From the NCBI RefSeq assembly GCF_004000865.1, contig NZ_BIMB01000013.1:62001-126000 (forward strand): DNA of 64,000 bases, given 5' to 3'. The DNA is from Paenibacillus elgii NBRC 100335. Its GTDB lineage: Bacteria > Bacillota > Bacilli > Paenibacillales > NBRC-103111. Below are positions 9,201 through 16,456 of this stretch, one piece after another (position 1 is the stretch's first letter; every line of letters starts with the position of its first letter). Position numbers and translations under genes: made by a program. The notes beneath the pieces were generated by a model. That model did no database searches. It saw only the letters and a list, made by a program, of their open reading frames with translations, and was not told the DNA's origin.

Positions 9201-10279
9201 CTGCCACACCGAAGCCTCCGGTCATCAAAGGCTCGTTGACAGTGAAAAAGGTAGATTCGGCGAAAACCGATCTGCTGCTCAGCGGCGCGACCTTCGAACT
9301 GTATGAAAAGAAAGGCGCAAGCTTGACACTGATCAGCACGAAAACGACGGATGCGAGCGGAACGGTTTCTTTCGATAAGCTCCCCGTAGGAGACTACGTG
9401 GTGAAGGAAACAGCGGCGCCGGACGGCTATGTGCTCGATTCCAAAGAGCATCCGGTTTCGATTGTGACCGCGGACAGCGTGAAGCTCACCGTCACAAACG
9501 ATAAGACCACCACGCCTAAGCCGCCAATTCCGCCGGTCACCATCCAAGGCTCGTTGACGGTGAAAAAGGTAGATTCGGCGCAAAACGATCTGCTGCTCAG
9601 CGGCGCGACCTTCGAGCTGTATGAGAAGAAAGACGCAAGCTTGAACCTGATTGGCACAAAAACGACGGATGCACGCGGAACAGTCGTATTCGATAAGCTG
9701 CCTGCAGGAGACTATGTGGTGAAGGAAACGGCGGCTCCGACAGGCTATGTGCTCGATTCCAAGGAGCATCCGGTTTCGATTGTAACCACGGAAGGCTATT
9801 CGTTAACGGTAACTAACGCGAAATCGTCGTCTTCGTCTTCGTCGGATTCGGATTCGTCAGGTTCGTCGGGTTCTACATCGCCGACAACACCAACAACGCC
9901 GACGACAAATACATCGACAACGACGCCGAATAACCCGACTCCTGGGGGAGTTCAACCGGACGGCAACAAACCGAACGGGCAAGAAACGATCGATAGCAAC
10001 ACGCAGGTGCCGTTAGGCCCGCCAACGGTCGACCGTCCGCAGAATGGGGATAAAACAACTCCGCCGGATCAGCCAAAAATCCCGGAAAAACCGGACGGTA
10101 ACGAAACGATCGACCTCGTGAATCGGGAAGTGCCGCTTGGTAACCCGCCGAGCGACAAAACCAAAAAAGAAACACTGCCGAAAACGGGAGAATCCAGCCC
10201 TGTTTACATCCAACTGGCTGGCGCTGCCTTGGTCGTTCTTGGATTTATGCTGCGTCGTAAATTTATGAAGAATACCTAA
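6272..10279 (+). CDS. LPXTG-anchored surface adhesin with Cna-type repeats
   Basis: A 1335-residue wall-anchored protein starting MAKKK with a signal peptide ending near residue 33. It opens with an adhesin-like beta domain (about 35-185). Five related Cna/collagen-binding-type modules follow (about 195-880), each starting with a W-x-(I/V) strand and containing a VxD(P/T/S) turn. Three CnaB/SpaA-like modules (about 900-1185) each carry GSLTV-K near the start and VKETAAP near the end, the Lys/Glu pair expected for an isopeptide bond. A Ser/Thr/Pro wall-spanning segment, LPKTG, a membrane segment and an RRKFMKNT tail end the protein. The ATG at 6272 is preferred to upstream frames because GGAGG and GAGG lie in front of it. 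The following sortase is its likely anchoring enzyme. Confidence 0.92.
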   Translation: MAKKKISTLLVALLIMMQWLYAFGLSPQVNAAPISNSIIDSVTMAVYDKSGNVVTDDVYEPGSKVKLDYTWSLPNGHGYKNGDTYTFKLPEQFKLYNDIPDQPLVSGGEAIGKFKVYKDSHEVVMTLEAIENLADVKGTLTFQTAFDMQVINGSTTQIIKVPVKGGEQVFTLHFKPNVTSTIGKSGVPKGYNAKSIDWTVDVNKELAAVQNAVVTDPIPAWLGAPVTVAVYELNVSLDGKVVQGAPVDGSKYSMSTDGNVLKLSFNESPIRTAYRIQYTTPVTNEDQTSFVNKATFEGSNKPPASATATVTVQRGTALDKSSTKYDSNTQTIDWEIKYNYNEKAITQANAFLTDLFNDTQDLVAGSLHVYQVTIDSKGSEILGAELPAASYKVTPETAAKSNGFKLQFLQDISSAYKIKYQTKANNRVFDGTKITNKVTSGSGDSDTATRDINQVIITKSAGAVDYQAKTAAWSITLNRDSAPMTNVVVTDSFPNKGMRLIPGSLTVKEGNKPMDATDYTVDASVPADQGFKITFNRALYGQVTITYSTEFNMDWLGNNATNFLNQATVAWVDGNSKAQTKTVSATFDPRIEVKNNGFKNGVYDASLKQITWTVGVNYNGKTLAGAVVQDTLESGQKLIDNSLTVYNMNIAANGTPSLGTVVDSTYYNYTVDKDNKLTVTFLKPISAPYTIVFKTSLEGKLIDNKVNNTATLFDGTTPVSKNLTASVNIPFGGEYLNKSGTQNGDKINWTILINRGQSTVTNAKIVDTPSENQLLLPGTFKLFTTKVDAGGKVTKGTELVKDVDYSLEIKTDDDGKQSFELSFLKKLSTSAILEYQSLIVAKDQDKVSNKIAFTGNNETTVTKDTSTSIVVGVSSGSGTIGGVRGSLTVVKVDAADNKTRLGGATFDLYRKSGSDKVLVGTLTTDASGTALFKKLLAGEYFVKETAAPDSYVLDSKEYPVSINSADGFQLTVANAKPATPKPPVIKGSLTVKKVDSAKTDLLLSGATFELYEKKGASLTLISTKTTDASGTVSFDKLPVGDYVVKETAAPDGYVLDSKEHPVSIVTADSVKLTVTNDKTTTPKPPIPPVTIQGSLTVKKVDSAQNDLLLSGATFELYEKKDASLNLIGTKTTDARGTVVFDKLPAGDYVVKETAAPTGYVLDSKEHPVSIVTTEGYSLTVTNAKSSSSSSSDSDSSGSSGSTSPTTPTTPTTNTSTTTPNNPTPGGVQPDGNKPNGQETIDSNTQVPLGPPTVDRPQNGDKTTPPDQPKIPEKPDGNETIDLVNREVPLGNPPSDKTKKETLPKTGESSPVYIQLAGAALVVLGFMLRRKFMKNT

Positions 10280-10289
10280 AAAAACTCAT

Positions 10290-10321
10290 CCTAACGCGCG
10301 CCACTTCCGGCGCGCGTTAGG
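10290..10321 (+). promoter_or_regulatory. 13-bp-stem hairpin between adhesin and sortase
   Basis: CCTAACGCGCGCC and its exact complement are separated by 6 bases, with no T-tract after them. It probably stabilises the adhesin mRNA end or gives partial termination, so that far less sortase than adhesin is made. The function is inferred. Confidence 0.6.
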
Positions 10322-10350
10322 CGCTTGCCAGGACGAAGGAGGGAGCTCGA

Positions 10351-11031
10351 ATGATCAAAAGAACGCTGCCGATCCTGTGTATTTTACTGGGAATTGCGAT
10401 TTTTCTTTACCCTACGATCATGGATCGCTATGAGATCTACCGGCAGCAGCAAATGATGGACCAGTGGACGGAAACCTTGAAGCGTATCGATCAAGCGACC
10501 GAAACCGCGGTTCCAAAGCAGAATACGCTGAATCCCGTTCCGGTATCGGCAGTCGTCGCTCCCGATCCCGCTCCTGCGGACAGTCCTTCGAATGCCGGGT
10601 CGGAAGCCGCACCGGACCCTTTGCAGGGAAAGCCCATCGAGGGAATTTTAATCATCGACAAGATTAAACTGAAGCTGCCGATTATAACGGACGCGACCGT
10701 GAACAATCTGAAGCTTTCCGTCGCGAGCATCGCAGGCACCGGGAAGGCCGGCGCCGTGGGGAATTACGCCATTGCCGGACATCGCAACTTTGCGTACGGC
10801 AAAAATTTCAACCGGCTGGATGAGGTCGACAAAGGAGATATCGTCGAAGTCGATACGGGAAAGCAGCAGTTCCAGTATGAGGTCCAAGAGAAGCAGTACG
10901 TTCTCCCCGAGGACGTCTGGGTGTTGAAAGGTAACGGCAAAGACAAGGAAATTACGCTAATTACCTGTCATCCTATGGAGAACCCGACCCACCGTCTCAT
11001 AGTGAAAGGGAAATTGATAGAGAAGCAATAA
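10351..11031 (+). CDS. Class D sortase
   Basis: A 226-residue transpeptidase. One N-terminal membrane segment (about 5-22) is followed by a Pro/Ala-rich linker to about residue 90 and then a sortase barrel. The catalytic residues are visible: His in IAGHRN near 144, Cys in LITCHP near 210, and the conserved Arg in THRLIVKG near 218. The TLxTC context, length and lack of a C-terminal membrane segment fit class D. It follows the LPKTG adhesin by 71 bp, so it probably cleaves between T and G of that protein and attaches it to the wall. The ATG at 10351 has GAAGGAGGGAG upstream. Confidence 0.92.
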   Translation: MIKRTLPILCILLGIAIFLYPTIMDRYEIYRQQQMMDQWTETLKRIDQATETAVPKQNTLNPVPVSAVVAPDPAPADSPSNAGSEAAPDPLQGKPIEGILIIDKIKLKLPIITDATVNNLKLSVASIAGTGKAGAVGNYAIAGHRNFAYGKNFNRLDEVDKGDIVEVDTGKQQFQYEVQEKQYVLPEDVWVLKGNGKDKEITLITCHPMENPTHRLIVKGKLIEKQ

Positions 11032-11073
11032 TATGGTATGCTAGAAGCATAAAAAAATATTTTCGGTGCTTTC

Positions 11074-11170
11074 AACCGATAAAGGCAAACCTAACGAAAG
11101 TTGGGGACGCAAAGCTACAGGGCCTTCCTTAGTTTGGTAACTAAGATGGCAGCCAGTTACCGAAAGGAGA
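11074..11170 (+). ncRNA. c-di-GMP-I (GEMM) riboswitch
   Basis: The conserved blocks of the class I c-di-GMP aptamer occur in order: AAAGGCAAACC, a short CTAACGAAAGTTGG stem-loop, GGGACGCAAAGC, then a second stem (TTAGTT/AACTAA) with GATGGCAGCC, and finally GTTACCGA. The aptamer runs directly into GAAAGGAGAG, the ribosome site of the gene starting at 11179, which suggests control of translation initiation. TTCGGT at 11062-11067 can pair with ACCGA on either side of the aptamer, a possible switching element. Whether c-di-GMP turns the gene on or off cannot be told by eye. Confidence 0.9.
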
Positions 11171-11178
11171 GCTTTTTT

Positions 11179-11976
11179 ATGTTCAAAAAGCTTTTGGCGA
11201 TGACATTCATCACAACTTTGCTGCTGGCAGCACCAAAAGGAACATATGCCGCAACCGAAAACTACCAAATCGACCGAACCGCTCTGGATAAAGGTCTCAT
11301 CGCGGTAAATTATGCGCAAGATACCGATACGAAAACGATTGTTCGAATCTCGAAGGGCAATGATAACTACGACTATACCCTGACGAACGGGGCGCACTAT
11401 CCATTGCAGCGAGGCAATGGCACATACAGCGTCCTGATCGCGCAGTTAATGAGCGATAATAAATATAAAGTCGTTTCGAAAGAAAGCATCGAGCTGAAAT
11501 TGGATAACGAAAATGCGGTTTTCGTCCAATCGATTCCGCTTATTAACTGGAACAGCAATACGAAAGCCGTCGTCCAGATGAACAAGCTGACGAGCGCCGC
11601 CATGACGGATATGGAAAAAACGGCCGCCATTTATGCTTACATCACGCAAAACATCCAGTACGATTACGAGAAGGCTCAATCGGTCAAACCCGGTTATGTT
11701 CCTGATCTGGATGCCATTTACGATTCGGCGAAAGGCATTTGCTACGACTACGCGGCATTGTTCGCGGCGATGGCCAGAAGTCAAAATATCCCGACCCGCC
11801 TGATCATGGGATATGAAGTCTCGGCTCCGACAACATACCATGCGTGGAATCAAGTTTTCTTAAATGGGCAATGGGTCACGATCGACACGACGTACGACGC
11901 AGCCCGCGTGCAAAACGGCGAGAATACCCCGATGATCAAAAATGCGGCCGATTACACGATTACTCAGGTCTATTAG
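11179..11976 (+). CDS. Secreted transglutaminase-like (papain-fold) protein
   Basis: A 265-residue protein with a signal peptide (MFKKLLAM to TYA, about 24 residues). An all-beta segment precedes a transglutaminase-like core at about 140-260. The catalytic Cys lies in AKGICYDYA, His in TYHAWNQV and Asp in VTIDTTYD, in the usual order. Such domains act as cysteine peptidases or cross-linking enzymes. The ATG at 11179 is fixed by the AAAGGAG ribosome site at the end of the c-di-GMP riboswitch. With an adhesin and sortase just upstream it may modify surface proteins during the switch between motile and sessile life; that is inference. A terminator follows. Confidence 0.87.
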   Translation: MFKKLLAMTFITTLLLAAPKGTYAATENYQIDRTALDKGLIAVNYAQDTDTKTIVRISKGNDNYDYTLTNGAHYPLQRGNGTYSVLIAQLMSDNKYKVVSKESIELKLDNENAVFVQSIPLINWNSNTKAVVQMNKLTSAAMTDMEKTAAIYAYITQNIQYDYEKAQSVKPGYVPDLDAIYDSAKGICYDYAALFAAMARSQNIPTRLIMGYEVSAPTTYHAWNQVFLNGQWVTIDTTYDAARVQNGENTPMIKNAADYTITQVY

Positions 11977-12016
11977 TTCGTTATTAAGAACAAAACTGAA
12001 CGCTATTACGAACGTT

Positions 12017-12050
12017 AACCGTATTCGCCAGAATACGGTTTTTCTTTTTT
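12017..12050 (+). terminator. Intrinsic terminator after the transglutaminase gene
   Basis: AACCGTATTC and GAATACGGTT form a 10-bp perfect stem with a 4-base loop, followed by a T-rich tract. Confidence 0.9.
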
Positions 12051-12068
12051 CATTTTTGTAAACCGATA

Positions 12069-12097
12069 TTGACAGCAGTAACCCGAGGAGGTATGAT
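12069..12097 (+). promoter_or_regulatory. SigA-type promoter of the secreted protein gene
   Basis: TTGACA (12069-12074), a 17-bp spacer and TATGAT (12092-12097) lie 52 bp before the ATG at 12149. The near-consensus boxes suggest strong, housekeeping-type expression. Confidence 0.75.
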
Positions 12098-12148
12098 CCA
12101 AATACAAGTTTTTCTATTGGAATTAACAACATAGAGGAGGCTTTCGCC

Positions 12149-13558
12149 ATGCATCGTTCCGTTAACAAAAAGAAAACGTTATTCCCGCTCGCAGCCGTCA
12201 GCTTATCGGCGGCTCTGCTCTACTCCGGACTGTACGGCGGTACCGCAGTTCGTGCGGAAGCGGCCACCGTTCCTGCGGTATCGTCTTCGGCGACAGTGTC
12301 GTCTCCCTCTGCGGCGGCCTATAAAGCCTTTTTGCAGAACCAGTACAAGATCGAGCTGCCGGCAGCGCCTACGAAGGGCGAATTTATTCAGGACGTGGCG
12401 AAGACGCTAAAGCTCGGCGGCTCCTCCACCGGGGGTAACCGGTTTAACGATCTGAAGCCCGAAGACCCAGCGTATGCGGCCGCTCAGGCGTTGGCCGAGA
12501 AGGGCGTTTTGTCCGGCGGAACGCTGCAGGTGGAGGCTCCCCTTACGGAAGATGCAGCCGTCTACATCGCGCTGAAAGCCGCCGATTTGAAGGAGCTTGC
12601 CTATACATACCCCGAAGCAAAAATCAAACCGGCGCTGCACAAGCTCGGCATCGACTATCCGGGCAATCCGAAGCTGTCGCTGCAAGCGGCGCAGGAGCTG
12701 GCGGCGGCCGTGGATACGGGCCTGCTCCCTGCCGCATGGCACAGCTCGTTCGGATTCGGAGACGTGGCATCCGGCGATTTTGCCGCCGACCTGCTCGGCA
12801 GCGTCCTGTCATTCAAAGGCGCTTACAAGCACACGATCGGCTCCGTGGCCGACGCGGATATTTTCGCCAAGCTGTACCAAGCTTATCAAACGCAGGATCT
12901 GATTCAGGTGAAAGAGCTGCAGGCCGTCGTGGACGAAGCGTTGAAGCAGAACTTGATCACCGGCTACAATCTCAAGGACTCCCGCTATAGCGCGAACTTC
13001 GATCCGAAGCTGTCGCTCACCTACGGGCACGACGATATTACGCACGCCGTGCAGCTGATCGGACTGCTGCGGAGCGAGGGCCTGAACGCCAAAGTTCAGC
13101 TGGAGCCGAAAACGTCGGCCTTCGTCTACCTGAAGGAATGGGGCGAGCCGAAGCAAACGGACAGCTACAAAGTCGTGCAGATCGAGAACGGCAACTACAT
13201 CGCCTATGCGAAGGAATATGACATTGCCTTCGAATTCGATACGGCGGAGCAAAAAGCGAAGTTTCAGGACGTTGTTTCCCAATACGCCAAAAAGAATAGC
13301 GAGGACGCCAAAGGCCTGATCGCCAGCTCTTGGTGGCAGCCGCTCTACTATTCGCTCACCCCGATCGACGTGTACAAGGAAATCTCGAACAATAAGCTGA
13401 CCGAAGGCCATTATTATGCGCAGACGTTCTCCTTGCCGGATAAAACCGCAGAGATCGCATCCGGCCTGCAAAAGATTCGTCCCGACGCCAAAGTGGAGTC
13501 TTACCGCTTCTGGGTCGATGAGCCGTTCTACAACTATTTGCTCGGCGGCTATAAATAA
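12149..13558 (+). CDS. Secreted protein of unknown function with degenerate SLH-like segments
   Basis: A 469-residue protein with a signal peptide (basic MHRSVNKKK start, cleavage near AEA, about residue 38). Residues about 70-165 contain FNDLKPEDPAYAAAQALAEKGVL and similar stretches that resemble weak SLH repeats. The remaining 300 residues match no family I recognise; they are rich in Tyr and Lys and look globular. The ATG has AGGAGG 9 bp upstream, a near-consensus promoter precedes it and a terminator follows, so it is a single-gene unit. A wall-attached role is possible, but the function is unknown. Confidence 0.8.
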   Translation: MHRSVNKKKTLFPLAAVSLSAALLYSGLYGGTAVRAEAATVPAVSSSATVSSPSAAAYKAFLQNQYKIELPAAPTKGEFIQDVAKTLKLGGSSTGGNRFNDLKPEDPAYAAAQALAEKGVLSGGTLQVEAPLTEDAAVYIALKAADLKELAYTYPEAKIKPALHKLGIDYPGNPKLSLQAAQELAAAVDTGLLPAAWHSSFGFGDVASGDFAADLLGSVLSFKGAYKHTIGSVADADIFAKLYQAYQTQDLIQVKELQAVVDEALKQNLITGYNLKDSRYSANFDPKLSLTYGHDDITHAVQLIGLLRSEGLNAKVQLEPKTSAFVYLKEWGEPKQTDSYKVVQIENGNYIAYAKEYDIAFEFDTAEQKAKFQDVVSQYAKKNSEDAKGLIASSWWQPLYYSLTPIDVYKEISNNKLTEGHYYAQTFSLPDKTAEIASGLQKIRPDAKVESYRFWVDEPFYNYLLGGYK

Positions 13559-13588
13559 ATCAGTGTTAATCGCGCTTTACAAGGAAGA

Positions 13589-13628
13589 GGCATGGAGGGC
13601 CTTCGCAGCCCCGCCATGCCCCTTTTTA
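13589..13628 (+). terminator. Intrinsic terminator after the secreted protein gene
   Basis: GGCATGG and CCATGCC with an inner GGGC/GCCC pairing form the stem, followed by CCTTTTT. It lies just before the convergent cstB stop. Confidence 0.8.
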
Positions 13629-13635
13629 TTACGCA

Positions 13636-15081
13636 TTACCTGTTTCCGGCTGTCTGCGGCTTCGCGCCGTCTTCGTGCGGCAGTCCCTCTTCCCGCCAGC
13701 GGATATACCCGCCGCTCAAGTTGATCACCTCTTTGATCCCGCCGGCTTGCAGCACGCTTGCGGCAATGGCTGAACGCGCGCCCGAACGGCACTGCAGCAA
13801 GACCGGCTTATCCCGCGGAATTTCGCTCAAGCGGCCGGGCAAAGTGCCCAGCATGAGATGCTGCGCCCCGGGAATGCGTCCCTCCTGCCATTCGCTTAAG
13901 CTTCGCACATCCACCAGATGCACATCCCCTGCTTCCACCTTCCCGGCTATCGCGGACGGGGTCGCTTCGGCATACGACTCCAGGTGCAAGGAACCGTCCG
14001 CGTGAAGCTTGCCCGCATCCATATAGCCGGCCACGTTGTCGATGCCGATGGACCGGAGCGCGGTCAAAATGTCCGGCCATTGATCCGGCTTCGCCAATAC
14101 CGCCAGCGGACGCTCATAATCCACCAGCCAGCCGGCCCAGTTCGGGAACGATTTGTTATACGGAATATTGATCGTCCCTTCCAAATGTCCTTTGGCGAAC
14201 TCCTGGGCAGGACGGGTATCCATCACCGCAGCACCCGCCTCACGCAAGGCGGTTAACGCTTCCAGCGACGCCAATTCCGCCGCCGCCGGAAGGCGGATCA
14301 GCAGCTCCGGCCCCTCTCGGTTCACCTGCTTCATCACGGCAAAATAGCGCGGCGGCTCGGGCTGGCCGTCAAGCAGCGCCTGAACGAACGCCTCTTCGTC
14401 CGTATAGGACAGCGCCGGGTTAAACCGCTTCTCGTAGCCGACGGTCGAGGACGGTACCGCTCCGAGCGACTTGCCGCACGCGCTGCCTGCTCCGTGTGCC
14501 GGCCACACCTGCAGGTAATCCGGCAGCCGCTTGAATTGCTGGAGCGAGCGGAACATCGCCCGGGCTCCGGCCTCGGACGTGCCGCGAAGTCCGGCCGCTT
14601 TTTCCAGCAGGTCCGGCCTACCGACATCCCCTACAAAGACGAAGTCCCCTGTGAAAATGCCCATCGGTTCGTCGGCGCCCCCGCCGAGATCCGTTAGCAG
14701 CAACGAGATACTTTCCGGGGTATGGCCCGGCGTATGCAAAACCTCGAACGACAGGTTGCCAACCGTAAACCGGTCTCCGTGCTTTACAAGCTGGCACTCC
14801 GCCTCTTCCGCGTACCGGTAACGCCAATCGTCGCCGCCCTCGTCCGACAGATACAGCTTTGCGCCATGCGCGACGCCAAGCTCACGCGCACCCGAGACGA
14901 AGTCCGCGTGAATATGGGTTTCCGTAGCGGCAACAATGCGTAGCCCTTCCGCTTCAGCGGTCCGCAAGTAAGGTGCCGGATGGCGGCCGGGATCGATCAC
15001 GATCGCTTCGCCCGTCCTTTGGCAGCCGACCAGATAAGAGGCGTGAGCCAGTTTTTCGTCGTAAAAATACCGCAGCAGCAT
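13636..15081 (-). CDS. cstB: CstB-type persulfide dioxygenase-rhodanese fusion
   Basis: A 481-residue, three-part enzyme. The N-terminal metallo-beta-lactamase domain (1-240) has THIHADFVSG (His56, His58, Asp60), HTPGHTPES and GDFVFVGDVGRPDL, the ETHE1/CstB pattern of an Fe(II) persulfide dioxygenase. A rhodanese-like domain without catalytic Cys follows (about 265-360), then an active rhodanese domain whose Cys is in LLQCRSGARS (about 430). Such fusions oxidise persulfides to sulfite and pass sulfane sulfur on to thiosulfate. It follows sqr by 42 bp, the usual pair in sulfide detoxification. No cstR repressor lies in the window. Confidence 0.92.
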   Translation of the reverse strand: MLLRYFYDEKLAHASYLVGCQRTGEAIVIDPGRHPAPYLRTAEAEGLRIVAATETHIHADFVSGARELGVAHGAKLYLSDEGGDDWRYRYAEEAECQLVKHGDRFTVGNLSFEVLHTPGHTPESISLLLTDLGGGADEPMGIFTGDFVFVGDVGRPDLLEKAAGLRGTSEAGARAMFRSLQQFKRLPDYLQVWPAHGAGSACGKSLGAVPSSTVGYEKRFNPALSYTDEEAFVQALLDGQPEPPRYFAVMKQVNREGPELLIRLPAAAELASLEALTALREAGAAVMDTRPAQEFAKGHLEGTINIPYNKSFPNWAGWLVDYERPLAVLAKPDQWPDILTALRSIGIDNVAGYMDAGKLHADGSLHLESYAEATPSAIAGKVEAGDVHLVDVRSLSEWQEGRIPGAQHLMLGTLPGRLSEIPRDKPVLLQCRSGARSAIAASVLQAGGIKEVINLSGGYIRWREEGLPHEDGAKPQTAGNR

Positions 15082-15123
15082 AGTTCTTCCCCCTTTAAAA
15101 TTTGCTTATTGGGATTTGCCTCG

Positions 15124-16323
15124 TTACATCCGTCCTTTTAGCATGCCGTTCCAGTACATAACGGGCAGCACGTTTTTCTTCAGCAAGTACATGCTGAGCC
15201 GTTCCTTCGATTGATCGAACGGGAACGTTTCCTGCGGAGTCAGCTTATAATCGAACTCGGCCAGCACCAGCCGGTTGTACCCGGTAACCAGCGGGCAGGA
15301 CGTGTAGCCGTCATAGCTCGCGGTCAGCGGCCCGCCTTGCAGGAACGCCAGCACGTTTCGTTCGACGACCGGAGCCTGCTTGCGGATGGCGGCGCCGGTT
15401 TTGGACGTCGGCAAATTCGAGCAATCCCCCAGACCGAACACATTCGGGTACGCCTTATGCTGCAAAGTGGAGGGATCGACGTCGACCCAGCCTCCCTTGT
15501 CGGCAAGCGGACTTTCGCGGATAAACGCCGGCGCTTGCATTGGCGGCGTAACGTGAATCATGTCGTAGGAGAGGACTTCCTGCTCTTTCGTCCCCAGATG
15601 CTCGAACACCGCTTGCTTGGCCCCCGGACGCAGCTCGATCAGATGGGTCCGGTACTTCGTCTCGATCTTTTTCCGCCGGATGACTTGCTCCAGCGTGCGC
15701 GCGTATTTGGGAACGTCGAAAATGACGTCCTTGGCCGAGGCAAAAATCACGTTCGACCGGTCGCGCACCCCCGATTTCCGGAAATAGTCGTCCGCCAAAT
15801 ACATGATTTTTTGTGGCGCCCCGCCGCATTTGACCGGCGTATTCGGATGCGTGAAGATCGCGGTCCCGCCTTGAAAATTCCGGATCGCGTCCCACGTGCT
15901 GTCTACCGTCTCGTACGCATAGTTGCTGCATACGCCGTCAAGGCCCAGCGCTTCCTTCAAGCCTTTGATCCGTCCCCAGTCGATTTCCAGCCCTGCCGCC
16001 ACCACAAGGCAATCGTAGCTGACGACCCTTCCCGGCTGCGTCAGGAGCCGGTTGTCCTCCGGGGCAAACGACGCGACCGCCTCTTGAATCCAGTCGACGC
16101 CCTCGGGGATGAGCGAGGCCATGTCCCGCTCCGTCTCCTCCTTCTTCGCCGCGCCTGCGCCGACTAAGGTCCACAAAGGCTGATAATAATGCTTCGCCGC
16201 CGGATCGATCAGCGCGATTCGTCCCCGGAGCGCCCGGGAAGCCCGGGCTAGACGCGCCGCCACAGAAATCCCGGCGGTTCCGCCCCCTGCGATCACAACG
16301 GAATAATGCTCTGGAGCTGTCAT
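15124..16323 (-). CDS. sqr: Sulfide:quinone oxidoreductase
   Basis: A 399-residue FAD flavoprotein. The N-terminal dinucleotide motif is GGGTAGISVAARL. Redox cysteines appear in GVCSNYAY and VKCGGAPQK, and GLGDCSNLPTSKTGAA near residue 310 is the second FAD contact. It oxidises sulfide at the membrane and gives electrons to quinone while producing persulfide, the substrate of the next gene. Two ATGs lie at 16329 and 16323. I chose the second because GGGAGG ends directly before the first and 6 bp before the second. It follows the two-component genes on the same strand. Confidence 0.92.
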   Translation of the reverse strand: MTAPEHYSVVIAGGGTAGISVAARLARASRALRGRIALIDPAAKHYYQPLWTLVGAGAAKKEETERDMASLIPEGVDWIQEAVASFAPEDNRLLTQPGRVVSYDCLVVAAGLEIDWGRIKGLKEALGLDGVCSNYAYETVDSTWDAIRNFQGGTAIFTHPNTPVKCGGAPQKIMYLADDYFRKSGVRDRSNVIFASAKDVIFDVPKYARTLEQVIRRKKIETKYRTHLIELRPGAKQAVFEHLGTKEQEVLSYDMIHVTPPMQAPAFIRESPLADKGGWVDVDPSTLQHKAYPNVFGLGDCSNLPTSKTGAAIRKQAPVVERNVLAFLQGGPLTASYDGYTSCPLVTGYNRLVLAEFDYKLTPQETFPFDQSKERLSMYLLKKNVLPVMYWNGMLKGRM

Positions 16324-16426
16324 AATCATCCTCCCGCTTACGTGTTAGGGTTGCCCCCGAATACTGACTGCTGTTCTTGCGGTGCGATTTCCGTCAACGC
16401 CAGTGTACTGCCGTGCCGCTCCTTGC

Positions 16427-16450
16427 GCCATAGGGGAACTCCCCTATGGC
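16427..16450. promoter_or_regulatory. 24-bp near-perfect palindrome upstream of sqr
   Basis: Two 11-base arms (GCCATAGGGGA and its complement) flank a central AC, between the response regulator stop and the sqr start, 104 bp before the latter. The spacing resembles a site for a dimeric LuxR-type response regulator. There is no T-tract, so it is a poor terminator. Which protein binds is unknown. Confidence 0.5.
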
Positions 16451-16456
16451 CGCCGT

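Noticed and set aside
13808..14256. Long open frames on both strands inside cstB
   Set aside because: They lie within a strongly coding region, lack ribosome sites and have Arg/Ala-rich composition typical of off-frame reading of high-GC genes.
16427..16450. CstR/CsoR operator upstream of sqr
   Set aside because: CsoR-family operators have a different order of the C and G tracts as I know them, and no CsoR/CstR gene is present; the palindrome is only reported as an unassigned site.
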